From: Hydractinia symbiolongicarpus
Taxonomy: Eukaryota; Cnidaria; Hydrozoa; Anthoathecata; Hydractiniidae
Direction of reading: 5' to 3'
Assembly (NCBI RefSeq): GCF_029227915.1
Contig: NC_079885.1
Span: 3,100,001 to 3,164,000 of the forward strand
DNA length: 64,000 nucleotides
Within the stretch, counting starts at the first letter, position 1. Every line of letters starts with the position of its first letter. Shown here one piece after another: positions 42,901 through 54,400 of this stretch. The notes under the pieces are model-generated. The model ran no database searches, was not told the origin of the DNA, and saw only the letters and a program-made list of their open reading frames with translations. The position numbers and the translations under genes are program-made.

Positions 42901-45513
42901 CGCTAAATACATGTTGGTCCGAATATGTGACGCAACCGTTGTAACTCAAACGGATTTATACCGCCAGAAAGTTAATGAAATGTAGTCTTTGAAACTGTTC
43001 CTATTTATTCAGCGCGTGCTAACGGCCAGGATTGGTCCCACAGTAGAAAATGACTTATTTTATATAAATTTTTAAGTGAAGCGCTACCATAGGGCCGAGT
43101 GTAATCGCTGAATTTCAGCAATCATGTCAAGCTAAGAAGAATGTTATTCCTTGGAGTCCAATTGGCTCATTTATCACATTTATAAGGTCACAGTACAGAA
43201 TCACTTCAATTAAGTCCCACAGTCAATCGTTTCACTGTCAAAAGCAATACAACTTAGTAATATCGGAAAAAATCACTAAGTACATGTTGGTACGAATATG
43301 TGACACAACCGTTGCAGTTGAAACGGACTGATACCGTTAGAAAGTCAATGAAATAGAGTATTTGAAACTGCCTCTTCTTCTTCAACGTGCACTACCGGCC
43401 AGGATTGGTCCCACAGTAAAAAAAGACTTATTTATTAAAATTTTTAAATGAAGCGCTCCAAACAGCGACCAGTGTAATCGCTGAGTTCCGGCAATCACGT
43501 AAAATTAAGAAGAATGTTATTTCTTGGGATCCATTTGGCTCACTTAGCACATTTATAAGGTCACAGTCCAAAGTTACTTCAATTAATTCCCAGAGTCAAT
43601 CGTTTCACTGTTAAAAGCGATACAACTTAGTAATATCGGAAAAAAATCACTAAGTACATGATGGTACGAATACGTGACGCAACTGTTGTAACTTAAGCGG
43701 ATTGTCACCGTTAGAAAGTCAATGAAATGTAGTTTTTGAAACTGCCTCTATTTCTTCAACGCGCGCTAACGGCCAGGATTGGTCCCACAGTAAGAAATGA
43801 CTTATTTATCTAAACTTTTAAATAAAGCGCTACCACAGCGCCCAGTGAAATCGGTAAATTCCAGCAATCATGTCAAATTAAGAAGAATGTTATTTCTTGG
43901 GTCCAATTGTCTCACTTATCACATTTAGAAAGTCACGGTCCAAAATCAGTTCAATTAAGTTCCACAGTCAATCCTTTCACTGTTAAAAGCGATGCAACCT
44001 AGTGATATCCGAATACTACCGCTAAATACATATTGGTACGAATACGTGATGCAACCGATGTAACTTAAGCGGATTGACACCGTTAGAAAGTCATTGAAAT
44101 GTAGTTTTTGAAACTGCTTCTATTTCTTCAACGTGTGCTAACGGCCAGGATTGGTCCCACAGTACAAAATGAATTATTTATCTAAACTTTTATGTAAAGC
44201 GCTACCACAGCGCCCAGTGAAATCGGTAAATTCCAGCAATCATGTCGAATAAAGAAGAATGTTATTTCTTGGGTCCAATTTTCTCATTTATCACATTTAA
44301 AAGGTCACAGTACAGAATCACTTCAATTGAGTCCCACAGTCAATTGTTTCACTGTCAAAAGCAATACAACTTAGTAATATCGGCAAAAAATAACTAAGTA
44401 CATGTTGGTACGAATACATGACGCAAACGATGTAACTTAAGCGGACTGATACCGTCAGAAAGTCATTGAAATGTAGTTTTTCAAACTGTTCCTATTTATT
44501 CAGCGCGTGCTAACGGCTGGGATTGGTCCCACAGTAAAAAATGACTTATTTTATATAAATTTTTAAGTGAAGCGCTACCATAGGGCCGAGTGTAATCGCT
44601 GAATTCCAGCAATCATGTCAAGCTAAGAAGAATGTTATTTCTTGGGTCCAATTGTCTCACTTATCACATTTAGAACGTCACAGTCTAAAATCAGTTCAAT
44701 TAAGTCCCACAGTCAATCGTTTCACTGTTAAAAACGATGCAGCCTAGTAATATCCGAATTCTACCGCTAAATACATGTTGGTCCGAATATGTGACGCAAC
44801 CGTTGTAACTCAAACGGATTTATACCGCCAGAAAGTTAATGAAATGTAGTCTTTGAAACTGTTCCTATTTATTCAGCGCGTGCTAACGGCCAGGATTGGT
44901 CCCAGAGTAAGAAATGACATATTTATCTAAATTTTAAATGAAGTACTACCACAGCGCCAAGTGAATTCGGTAAATTCCAGCAATCACGTCAAATTAAGAA
45001 GAATGTTATTTCTTGGGTTCATTTGCCTCACTTATCACATTTATAAGATCACAGTACAGAATCACTTCAATTAAGTCCCACAGTCAATTGTTTCACTGGC
45101 AAAAGCAATACAACTTAGTAATATCGGAAAAAAATCACTAAGTACATGTTGGTACGAATACGTGACGCAACCGATGTAACTTAAGCGGACTGATACCGTC
45201 AGAAAGTCATTGAAATGTAGTTTTTCAAACTGTCTCTATTTCTTCAGCGCACGATAACGTCTAGGATTGGTCCTACAGTAAAAAATGACTTTTTTATCAA
45301 AATTTTTAAATGAAGCGCTCCAAACAGCGACCAGTGTAATCGCTGAGTTCCGGCAATTATGTCAAATTAAGAAGAATGTTATTCCTTGGGTCCGATTCTC
45401 TCACTTATCACATTTATAAAGTCACAGTCCAAAATCAGTTCAATTAAGCCCCACAGTCAATCGTTTCACTGTTAAAAGCGATACAACCTAGTATTACCTG
45501 AAAAAAATCACTT
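39925..45513 (+). repeat. 15-monomer (5589-bp) tandem duplication, copy 2
   Basis: Copy 2 of the 5589-bp unit. At the right end it diverges from the start of copy 2 within the same conserved block: GAATATGTGACGCAAGCG near 45530 versus GAATACGCGACGCAACC near 39940. A single unequal crossover between monomers paired out of register by 15 units explains the structure. A false duplication during assembly could also give such near-identity. Confidence 0.92.
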
Positions 45514-47268
45514 AATACATGTTGGTACGAATATGTGACGCAAGCGTTGTAACTCAAAGGGACTGATACCGTTAGAATGACATTAAAATGTAGTTTTTGA
45601 AACTGCCTCTATTTCTTCAACGCGCGCTAACGGCCAGGATTGGTCCCACAGTAAGAAATGACTTATTTATCTAAATTTTTAAATGAAGTACCACCACAGC
45701 GTTCAGTGAAATCGGTAAATTCCAACAATCATGTCAAATTAATAAGAATGTTATCCTTGGATCCAGTTGTCTCATTTATCACATTTAGAACGTCACAGTC
45801 CAAAATCAGTTCAATTAAGTCCCACAGTCAATCGTTTCACTGTTAAAAACGATGCAGCCTAGTAATATCCGAATTCTACCGCTAAATACATGTTGGTCCG
45901 AATATGTGACGCAACCGTTGTAACTCAAACGGATTTATACCGCCAGAAAGTTAATGAAATGTAGTCTTTGAAACTGTTCCTATTTATTCAGCGCGTGCTA
46001 ACGGCCAGGATTGGTCCCACAGTAGAAAATGACTTATTTTATATAAATTTTTAAGTGAAGCGCTACCATAGGGCCGAGTGTAATCGCTGAATTCCAGCAA
46101 TCATGTCAAGCTAAGAAGAATGTTATTCCTTGGAGTCCAATTGGCTCATTTATCACATTTATAAGATCACAGTACAGAATCACTTCAATTAAGTCCCACA
46201 GTCAATTGTTTCACTGGCAAAAGCAATACAACTTAGTAATATCGGAAAAAAATCACTAAGTACATGTTGGTACGAATACGTGACGCAACCGATGTAACTT
46301 AAGCGGACTGATACCGTCAGAAAGTCATTGAAATGTAGTTTTTCAAACTGTCTCTATTTCTTCAGCGCACGATAACGTCTAGGATTGGTCCTACAGTAAA
46401 AAATGACTTTTTTATCAAAATTTTTAAATGAAGCGCTCCAAACAGCGACCAGTGTAATCGCTGAGTTCCGGCAATTATGTCAAATTAAGAAGAATGTTAT
46501 TCCTTGGGTCCGATTCTCTCACTTATCACATTTATAAAGTCACAGTCCAAAATCAGTTCAATTAAGCCCCACAGTCAATCGTTTCACTGTTAAAAGCGAT
46601 ACAACCTAGTATTACCAGAAAAAAATCACTTAATACATGTTGGTACGAATATGTGACGCAAGCGTTGTAACTCAAAGGGACTGATACCGTTAGAATGACA
46701 TTAAAATGTAGTTTTTGAAACTGCCTCTATTTCTTCAACGCGCGCTAACGGCCAGGATTGGTCCCACAGTAAGAAATGACTTATTTATCTAAATTTTTAA
46801 ATGAAGTACCACCACAGCGTTCAGTGAAATCGGTAAATTCCAACAATCATGTCAAATTAATAAGAATGTTATCCTTGGATCCAGTTGTCTCATTTATCAC
46901 ATTTAGAACGTCACAGTCCAAAATCAGTTCAATTAAGTCCCACAGTCAATCGTTTCACTGTTAAAAACGATGCAGCCTAGTAATATCCGAATTCTACCGC
47001 TAAATACATGTTGGTCCGAATATGTGACGCAACCGTTGTAACTCAAACGGATTTATACCGCCAGAAAGTTAATGAAATGTAGTCTTTGAAACTGTTCCTA
47101 TTTATTCAGCGCGTGCTAACGGCCAGGATTGGTCCCACAGTAGAAAATGACTTATTTTATATAAATTTTTAAGTGAAGCGCTACCATAGGGCCGAGTGTA
47201 ATCGCTGAATTCCAGCAATCATGTCAAGCTAAGAAGAATGTTATTCCTTGGAGTCCAATTGGCTCATT
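45033..47268 (+). repeat. 3-monomer higher-order repeat, two tandem 1118-bp copies
   Basis: Copies at 45033-46150 and 46151-47268. Markers include CACTGGCAAAAGCAATAC, TCAAATTAATAAGAATG and GCGTTCAGTGAAATCGG. The first copy keeps ATTACCTGAAAA from the adjoining 15-mer block, while the second has ATTACCAGAAAA. It directly abuts and partly overlaps the 15-mer duplication. Confidence 0.85.
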
Positions 47269-49594
47269 TATCACATTTATAAGGTCACAGTACAGAATCA
47301 CTTCAATTAAGTCCCACAGTCAATCGTTTCACTGTCAATAGCAATACAACTTAGTAATATCGGAAAAAAATCACTAAGTACATGTTGGTACGTATACGTG
47401 ACGCAACCGATGTAACTTAAGCGGACTGATACCGGCAGAAAGTCATTGAAATGTAGTTTTTCAAACTGTTTCTATTTCTTCAGCGCGCGATAACGTCTAG
47501 GATTGGTCCTACAGTAAAAAATGACTTTTTTATCTAAATTTTTAAATGAAGTGCTACCACAGCGCCCAGTGTAACTGCTGAGATCCTGCAATCATGTCAA
47601 ATTAAAAAGAATGTTATTTCTTGCAGTCCAATTGTCTCACTTATCACATTTATAAGGTCACAGTCCAAAATCAGTTCAGTTAAGTCCCACAGTCAATCGT
47701 TTAACTGTTAAAAGCGATACAACTTAGTAATATCGGAAAAAAATCACTAAGTACATGTTGGTACGAATATGTGACGCAACCGTTGCAGTTGAAACGGACT
47801 TATACCGTTAGAAAGTCAATGAAATATAGTATTTGAAAATGTCTCTATTTCTTCCGGGCGCGCTAACGGCTAGGATTGGTCCCACAGTAAAAAAAGACTT
47901 ATTTATCAAAATTTTTAAATGAAGCGCTCCAAACAGCGACCAGTGTAATCGCTGAGTTCCGGCAATCATGTCAAATTAAGAAGAATGTTATTCCTTGGGT
48001 CCGATTCTCTCACTTATCACATTTATAAAGTCACAGTCCAAAATCAGTTCAATTAAGTCCCACAGTCAATCGTTTCACTGTTAAAAGCGATACAACCTAG
48101 TATTACCAGAAAGAAATCACTTAATACATGTTGGTACGAATATGTGACGCAACCGTTGTAACTCAAACGGACTGATACCGTTAGAAAGACATTAAAATGT
48201 AGTTTTTGAAACTGTCTCTATTTCTTCAACGCGCGCTAACGGCCAGGATTGGTCCCACAGTAAGAAATGACTTATTTATCTAAATTTTTAAATGAAGTAC
48301 CACCACAGCGCCCAGTGAAATCGGTAAATTCCAACAATCATGTCAAATTAAGAAGAATGTTATCCTTGGATCCAGTTGTCTCATTTATCACATTTATGAG
48401 GTCAAAGACCACAATCAGTTCAATTAAGTCCCACAGTCAATCGTTTCACTGTTAAAAGCGATGCAACCTAGTAATATCCGAATACTACCGCTAAATACAT
48501 GTTGGTACGAATATGTGACGCAACAGCTGTAACTCAAACGGACTGATACCGTTAGAAAGTCATTGAAATGTAGTTTTTGAAACTGCCTCTATGGCTTCAA
48601 CGTGCGCTACCGGCCAGGATTGGTCCCACAGTAAAAAAAGATTTATTTATCAAAATTTTTAAATGAAGCGCTCCAAACAGCGACCAGTGTAATCGCTGAG
48701 TTCCGGCAATCACGTTAAATTAAGAAGAATGTTATTTCTTGGGATCCATTTGGCTCACTTATCACATTTATAAGGTCACAGTCCAAAGTTACTTTAATTA
48801 ATTCCCAGAGTCAATCGTTTCACTGTTAAAAGCGATACAACTTAGTAATATCGGAAAAAAATCACTAAGTACATGATGGTACGAACACGTGACGCAACTG
48901 TTGTAACTCAAACTGATTGACACCGTTAGAAAGTCATTGAAATGTCGTTTTTGAAACTGCTTCTATTTCTTCAACGCGCGCTAACGGCCAGGATTGGTCC
49001 CACAGTAAGAAATGACTTATTTATCTAAACTTTTATATAAAGCGCTACCACAGCGCCCAGTGAAATCGGTAAATTCCAGCAATCATGTCAAATTAAGAAG
49101 AATGTTATTTCTTGGGTCCAATTGTCTCACTTATCACATTTAGAAAGTCACAGTCCAAAATCAGTTCAATTAAGTTCCACAGTCAATCGTTTCACTGTTA
49201 AAAGCGATGCAACCTAGTGATATCCGAATACTACCGCTAAATACATGTTGGTACGAATACGTGACTCAACCGATGTAACTTAAGCGGATTGACACCGTTA
49301 GAAAGTCATTGAAATGTAGTTTTTGAAACTGCTTCTATTTCTTCAACGCGTGCTAACGGCCAGGATTGGTCCCACAGTAAAAAATGACTTATTTTGTATA
49401 AATTTTAAAGTGAAGCGCTACCATAGGGCCGAGTGTAATCGCTGAATTCCAGCAATCATGTCAAATTAAGAAGAATGTTATTCCTTGGAGTCCATTTGGC
49501 CCATTTATCACATTTAAAGGTCACAGTACAGAATCACTTCAATTAAGTCCCACAGTCAATCGTTTCACTGTCAAAAGCAATACAACTTAGTAAT
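47269..49594 (+). repeat. Satellite, mixed monomers up to the Penelope insertion
   Basis: About six monomers of mixed classes; the last starts at 49362 and is interrupted after 49594 by the retroelement. The units resemble those near 36300-37100 and 10000-11200. No gene is seen. Confidence 0.8.
49587..49594 (+). repeat. Left copy of target-site duplication (TTAGTAAT)
   Basis: The satellite sequence TTAGTAAT ends here, where the Penelope-like element begins. The same eight bases resume the satellite at 51476-51483. Uninterrupted monomers hold only one copy (ACTTAGTAATATCGG), so an 8-bp duplication at insertion is the simplest reading. Confidence 0.75.
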
Positions 49595-49669
49595 CATAAC
49601 TTGATTGAATTGGTGTGTATGTTCAGACTTTTGGAACTAAAAACGAACACAACTCTTTAACGACGTTTC

Positions 49670-49684
49670 GGCCGTACGACGGCC
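49670..49684 (-). other. Perfect 6-bp hairpin in PLE 3' tail; degenerate hammerhead-like core
   Basis: On the minus strand GGCCGT-CGT-ACGGCC forms a perfect 6-bp stem with a 3-nt loop. It is followed by GAAAC-GTC and preceded by TTGAAAAT. Hammerhead ribozymes have CUGANGA, stem II, then GAAA, and PLE terminal regions are known to carry them. Here the GAAA side is present, but the other core strand reads UUGAAAA, with an extra U before the stem. If it is a ribozyme remnant, it is probably inactive. Confidence 0.4.
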
Positions 49685-49734
49685 ATTTTCAAGTATAGCT
49701 ATTTACAATTGACAAATTCAACACTATATACAAA

Positions 49735-49761
49735 ATATCGTACGATATATCATCGTACGAT
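49735..49761. repeat. Two adjacent TCGTACGA palindromes in the PLE tail
   Basis: ATATCGTACGATAT (49735-49748) is a perfect 14-bp palindrome, and ATCGTACGAT (49752-49761) a perfect 10-bp one three bases further on. Both share the TCGTACGA core and lie between the nuclease stop and the hairpin, in the element's 3' untranslated tail. Their role is unknown. Confidence 0.7.
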
Positions 49762-49782
49762 CAAATATTCCGTAGGGGCAAG

Positions 49783-51474
49783 TCAATTATCTGAAAATAG
49801 AAATAATGGCATTGATGCAATATTTCTATTAAGAATTGGCTTATCCCTACGGATTAACAAGCTTTCCTTCAATTCCAAATCAAAATTATTAGATGCGGAG
49901 GAGATAATAGAAAAATTATCTAAAGATGGTCTATTTTTACAGAAAACAACATGCTCCAAAACCGCACTAGGGTTAATAGATTTGACGGATTTTCCAGTCA
50001 AGGCAGAAACGGCCATGTGTTCGCAGGCTCAAACTTTCAAATGTCGCATAGTTTTCCCATAATAGATGGCATTGCAGCCATCACACTGATATTTATATAC
50101 GACTTTTGAACGCAGAGCCTTTGAAACACGGTCCTTAAACCGGAAAAAATTGCCAATTCTACAACCCGATTTGAAAATAACCCTAAGCTTACAGCACGGA
50201 AGATGCTTATCAAATGTTTTAACTAAGTGAGTTCGCAGTTTCAACGATATATTACCCAAATATGGCAAAATAATAAGAACTTCTAACTTAGGCACGGTAC
50301 TGAAAACTTTCTTATCTTGAAACATTCTGTCGAGAAAAGACTTAATGCATTGATCAATCAAACTTGACGGGTAGCCATTTCTTAACAGAATGTTTCTAAG
50401 ATCTTGCATTTCTAAGTGAAACCTAGAAAAATCAGAAACAATCTTAAATATCCGAAAAATCAATGTCATTATCAAACCCGTTTTATATTCTTCCGGCAAA
50501 AAGCTGTTGTAATTCGTCTAAACACCACTAAATGTAAGCTTCCTATAGATAGATGTAACAAACTTCGATTCATTGCGAGAAACAGATACGTCAAGAAACG
50601 GAAGAGTTTTATCGGCCTCGCACTCAGACGTGAAAGATATGTTGATGTGTTGCCTATTAAGATAGTCCTTAAATAGAGGCAAATGGCTAGGAGATGAGAA
50701 CAACACAAAAACATCATCAACATATCTTCTATAATACACTGGCTTAAAGGATGATGGACAATTATCCAACCAAGTCTTTTCGTGGTGCGAAAGAAAAGCA
50801 TTAGCAAGGCTGGGGCCAAGAGGTGATCCCATAGCTACCCCATCGACTTGCTTGAATAGTTGACCGTCAAACGTGAAATAAGAATTTTCTGTGGCCAGAG
50901 AGAGGAGTTTACGAAAATCACTTTTGCAAAAATTACTGACTGGGTCAGTCTCTGAAAATAAAGAATCAGTACAAATATCTATAGTTTCTTGCAAAGGAAT
51001 ATTTGTAAATAAAGAATCAACATCTAGGCTAGCCATAAACAAACTACTGTCCTGTTTACTAATTTCTTCAGCAAAGGAAAAAGAGCTGAAAACAGTATAC
51101 TCATTAACTGTTAAGGGTGCCAAAAGTGGTACAAGAAACTTAGCCAAATTGTAGGTGGGTGTATCGATAGCCGATAAAATGGGCCTAAAAGGTGGACTTC
51201 CGTTAACAATAGATTTGTGAATTTTACATAAACCATATAATATTCCTAGCTTTGACCCAGTTGGTTTGAGTTTTTCATGTAATCTTCTTTCCAAGGAACC
51301 GTTGTCAAGCAAAGTTTTCAAAACTGCTGTAACTTTTTTCTCTTGATTGATGATAAAATTCAGTTCCTTCTCTTTATCACATTTAACTTTTGTAAACTTC
51401 GCTGTGTCATTCAAAATATCACTAATCTTGTTTACGTATATATCTTTATCGACAAGAACAACTGAATTTCCTTT
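49783..51474 (-). pseudogene. Penelope-like reverse transcriptase / GIY-YIG endonuclease, two in-frame stops
   Basis: One reading frame runs from the truncation point (about 51474) to a final stop at 49783, interrupted only by TAG at 50518-50520 and TGA at 50029-50031. The RT part includes KGNSVVLVDKDIY at the truncated start, then GLCKIHK (motif 2 region, about 51236), LDVDSLFTNIP with its catalytic Asp (about 51026), GVAMGSPLGPSLANAFL (about 50841), and the catalytic YVDD at 50713-50724. LPFLDVSVSR and the SIYRKLTFSGV region follow, the latter cut by the TAG. The endonuclease part has the CDGC pair, YYGKT and EH, then FDLELKESLLI and KPILNRN. Family knowledge: the RT copies the element's RNA and the nuclease nicks the target. 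The TAG most likely replaces a Tyr codon and the TGA an Arg codon. The full-length family protein is longer at the N-terminus. It has no functional link to the satellite. Confidence 0.9.
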
Positions 51475-51475
51475 G

Positions 51476-51483
51476 TTAGTAAT
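51476..51483 (+). repeat. Right copy of target-site duplication (TTAGTAAT)
   Basis: Direct repeat of 49587-49594. The satellite continues from here as TTAGTAATATCGGG, in correct phase with the next monomer start at 51624. The base before it differs between the two sides (C on the left, G on the right), limiting the repeat to 8 bp. Confidence 0.75.
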
Positions 51484-54400
51484 ATCGGGAAAAAATCACT
51501 AAATACATGTTGGTACGAATACGTGACGCAACCGATGTAACTTAAGCGGACTGACACCGTTAGGAAGTCAATGAAATGTAGTTTTTGAAATTGTTTCTAT
51601 TTCTTCAGCGCGTGCTAACGGCTAGGATTGGTCCCACAGAACAAAATGAATTATTTATCTAAACTTTTATGTAAAGCGCTACCACAGCGCCCAGTGAAAT
51701 CGGTAAATTCCAGCAATCTTGTCGAATAAAGAAGAATGTTATTTCTTGGGTCCAATTTTCTCATTTATCACATTTATAAGGTCACAGTACAGAATCACTT
51801 CAATTAAGTCCCACAGTCAATTGTTTCACTGGCAAAAGCAATACAACTTAGTAATATCGGAAAAAATCATTAAGTACATGTTGGTACGAATACGTGACGC
51901 AAACGATGTAACTTAAGCGGACTGATACCGTCAGAAAGTCATTGAAATGTAGTTTTTCAAACTGTTCCTATTTATTCAGCGCGTGCTAACGGCCGGGATT
52001 GGTCCCACAGTAAGAAATGACTTATATATCTAAATTTTTAAATGAAGTACTACCACAGCGCCCAGTGAAATCGGTAAATTCCAACAATCATATCAAATTA
52101 AGAAGAATGTTATTCCTTGGAGTCCAATTGGCTCATTTATCACATTTATAAGGTCACAGTACAGAATCACTTCAATTTAGTCCCACAGTCAATCGTTTCA
52201 CTGTCAAAAGTAGTACAACTTAGTAATATCAGAAAAAAATCACTAAGTACAAGTTGGTACGAATACGTGACGCAACCGATGTAACTTAAGCGGATTGACA
52301 CCGTTAGGAAGTCATTAAAATGTAGTTTTTAAAAATATTTCTATTTCTTCAGCGCGTGCTAACGGCTAGGATTAGCCCCACAGTTCAAAATGACTTTTTT
52401 ATCTAAACTTTTAAATAAAGCGCTACCACAGCGCCCAGTGAAATCGGTAAATTCCAGCAATCATGTCAAATTAAGAAGAATGTTATTTCTTGGGTCCAAT
52501 TGTCTCACTTATCACATTTAGAAAGTCAAAGTCCAAAATCACTTCAATTAAGTCCCACAGTCAATCGTTTCACTGTTAACAGCGATACAACTTAGTAACA
52601 TCGGAAAGAAATCACTAAATACATGTTTGTACGAATGTGTGACGCAACCGTTGTAACTCAAACGGATTAACACCGTTAGAAATTCAATGAAATGGAGTTT
52701 TTGAAACTGTCTCTATTTCTTCAGCGCGCGATAACGGCTAGGATTGGTCCCACAGTACAAAAATGACTTTTATATCTAAATTTTTAAATAAAGCGCTGCC
52801 ACAGCGCCCAGTGTAACTGCTGAGTTCAAGCAATCATGTAAAATTAAGAGAAATGTTATTTCTTGGAGTTCAATTGGCTCATTTATCACATTTATAAGGT
52901 CACAGTCCAGAATCACTTCAATTAAGTCCCACAGACAATCGTTTCACTGTGAAAAGCAATGCAACCTAGTTATATCAGAAAAATGTCGCTAGGTAAATGT
53001 TGGTACGACTATGTGACGTAACCGTTGTCACTCAAACAAACTGATACTATTAGAAAGTCATTGAAGTGTAGTTTTTAAAACTGTCTCTATTTCTTCAGCG
53101 CGTCATGACGGCTACGATTGGTCCCACAGTAAAAATTGACTTATTTATCTAAGTTTTCAAATGAAGCGCTACCACAGGGTCCAGTGTAATCGCTGAGTTC
53201 CGACAATCATGTCGAGTGAAGAAGAATGTTTTTTCTTGGAGTCCAATTGTCTCATTTATACCATTTATCAGATCAAAGTCAAAAATCAGATCAATTGAGT
53301 CCCACATTTAATCATTTCACTGTTAAAAGCGATGCAACCTAGTAACATCAGAAAAATATCGCTAAATACATGTTGGTCCAAATATGTGACCCAACCGTTG
53401 TAACTTAAACGGACTGACACCGTTAGAAAGTCAATAAAATGGAGTTTTTGAAACTGTCTCTATTTCTCCGGCGCGCGCTAACGGCTAGGATTTGTCCCAC
53501 AGAAAAAATGACTTATTTATCTAAATTTTTTAATAAAGCGCTACCACAGGGTTCAGTGTAATTGCTGAGTTCAAGCAATCATGTCAAATTAAGAAGAATG
53601 TTATCCCTTGGAGTCCAATTGGCTCATTTATCACATTTATAAGGTCACAGTACAGAATCACTTCAATTTAGTCCCACAGTCAATCGTTTCACTGTCAAAA
53701 GTAATACAACTTAGTAATATCGGAAAAAAATCACTAAGTACATGTTGGTACGAATACGTGACGCAACCGATGTAACTTGGGCGTATTGATACCGTTAGAA
53801 AGTCAATGAAATGTAGTTTTTAAAAATGTTTCTATTTCTTCAGCGCGTGCTAACGGCTAGGATTAGTCCCACAGTACAAAATGACTTTTTTATCTAAACT
53901 TTTAAATAAAGCGCTACCACAGCGCCCAGTGAAATCGGTAAATTCCAGCAATCATATCAAATTAAGAAGAATGTTATTTCTTGGGTCCAATTATCTTACT
54001 TATCACATTAAGGAGGTCAAAGTCCAAAATCACTTCAATTATGTCCCACAGTCAATCGTTTCACTGTTAACAGCGATACAACTTAGTAACATCGGAAAGA
54101 AATCACTAAATACATGTTTGTACGAATGTGTGACGCAACCGTTGTAACTCAAACGGATTAACACCGTTAGAAATTCAATGAAATGGAGGTTTTGAAACTG
54201 TCTCTATTTCTTCAGCGCGCGCTAACGGCTAGGATTTGTCCCACAGTAAAAATGACATTTTTATCTAAATTTTTATATGAAGCGCTACCACCGGGGCCAA
54301 TGAAATCGCTGTGTTGCGACAATCATGTCGAGTTAAGAAGAATGTTATTTTCTGGAGTCAAATTGTCACATTATCACATTTACCAGATCAAAGTCAAAAA

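Larger units (their letters stand above)
1..49594 (+). repeat. Satellite DNA array, ~372-bp monomer (left block)
   Basis: This is an uninterrupted head-to-tail array of a ~372-bp monomer. I take each monomer as starting at AGGATTGGTCCCACAG. Well-conserved blocks include GTCCCACAGTCAATCGTTTC, CATGTCAAATTAAGAAGAAT and ATACATGTTGGTACGAAT. A segment about 50-95 bp into the monomer is much more variable and defines classes: GCGCTACCACAGCGCC, GCGCTCCAAACAGCGACC, GCGCTACCATAGGGCCGAG, GTACCACCACAGCGCCC and GCGCTACCACCGGGGCC. All copies have the same orientation. Short open frames (60-95 codons) recur once per monomer, but they are broken by indels and stops in neighbouring copies, so the array is non-coding. 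I recognise no named satellite family. The array continues past the left window edge. Confidence 0.97.
49595..51475 (-). mobile_element. 5'-truncated Penelope-like retroelement (PLE), degraded
   Basis: An insertion of about 1.88 kb inside one satellite monomer, read on the minus strand. Its 5' end (51475) is truncated inside the reverse-transcriptase region, and its 3' end (49595) lies beyond the endonuclease and a ~188-bp tail. The domain order, reverse transcriptase followed by a C-terminal GIY-YIG nuclease, is diagnostic of EN-containing Penelope-like elements. The monomer resumes in phase on the other side, and an 8-bp direct repeat flanks the insert. The tail holds a perfect GC-rich hairpin and two short palindromes. 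With two stops in the coding frame, this copy cannot encode the intact protein. Confidence 0.9.

Noticed and set aside
49709-50062. 117-codon plus-strand frame over the PLE 3' end, and plus-strand frames at 50416-50676 and 50891-51154
   Set aside because: They are antisense to the PLE RT/endonuclease frame, which explains the conservation. No domain is visible on the plus strand.
50472-50819. 115-codon minus-strand frame overlapping the RT frame
   Set aside because: It is the out-of-frame shadow of the RT coding sequence around the YVDD motif.
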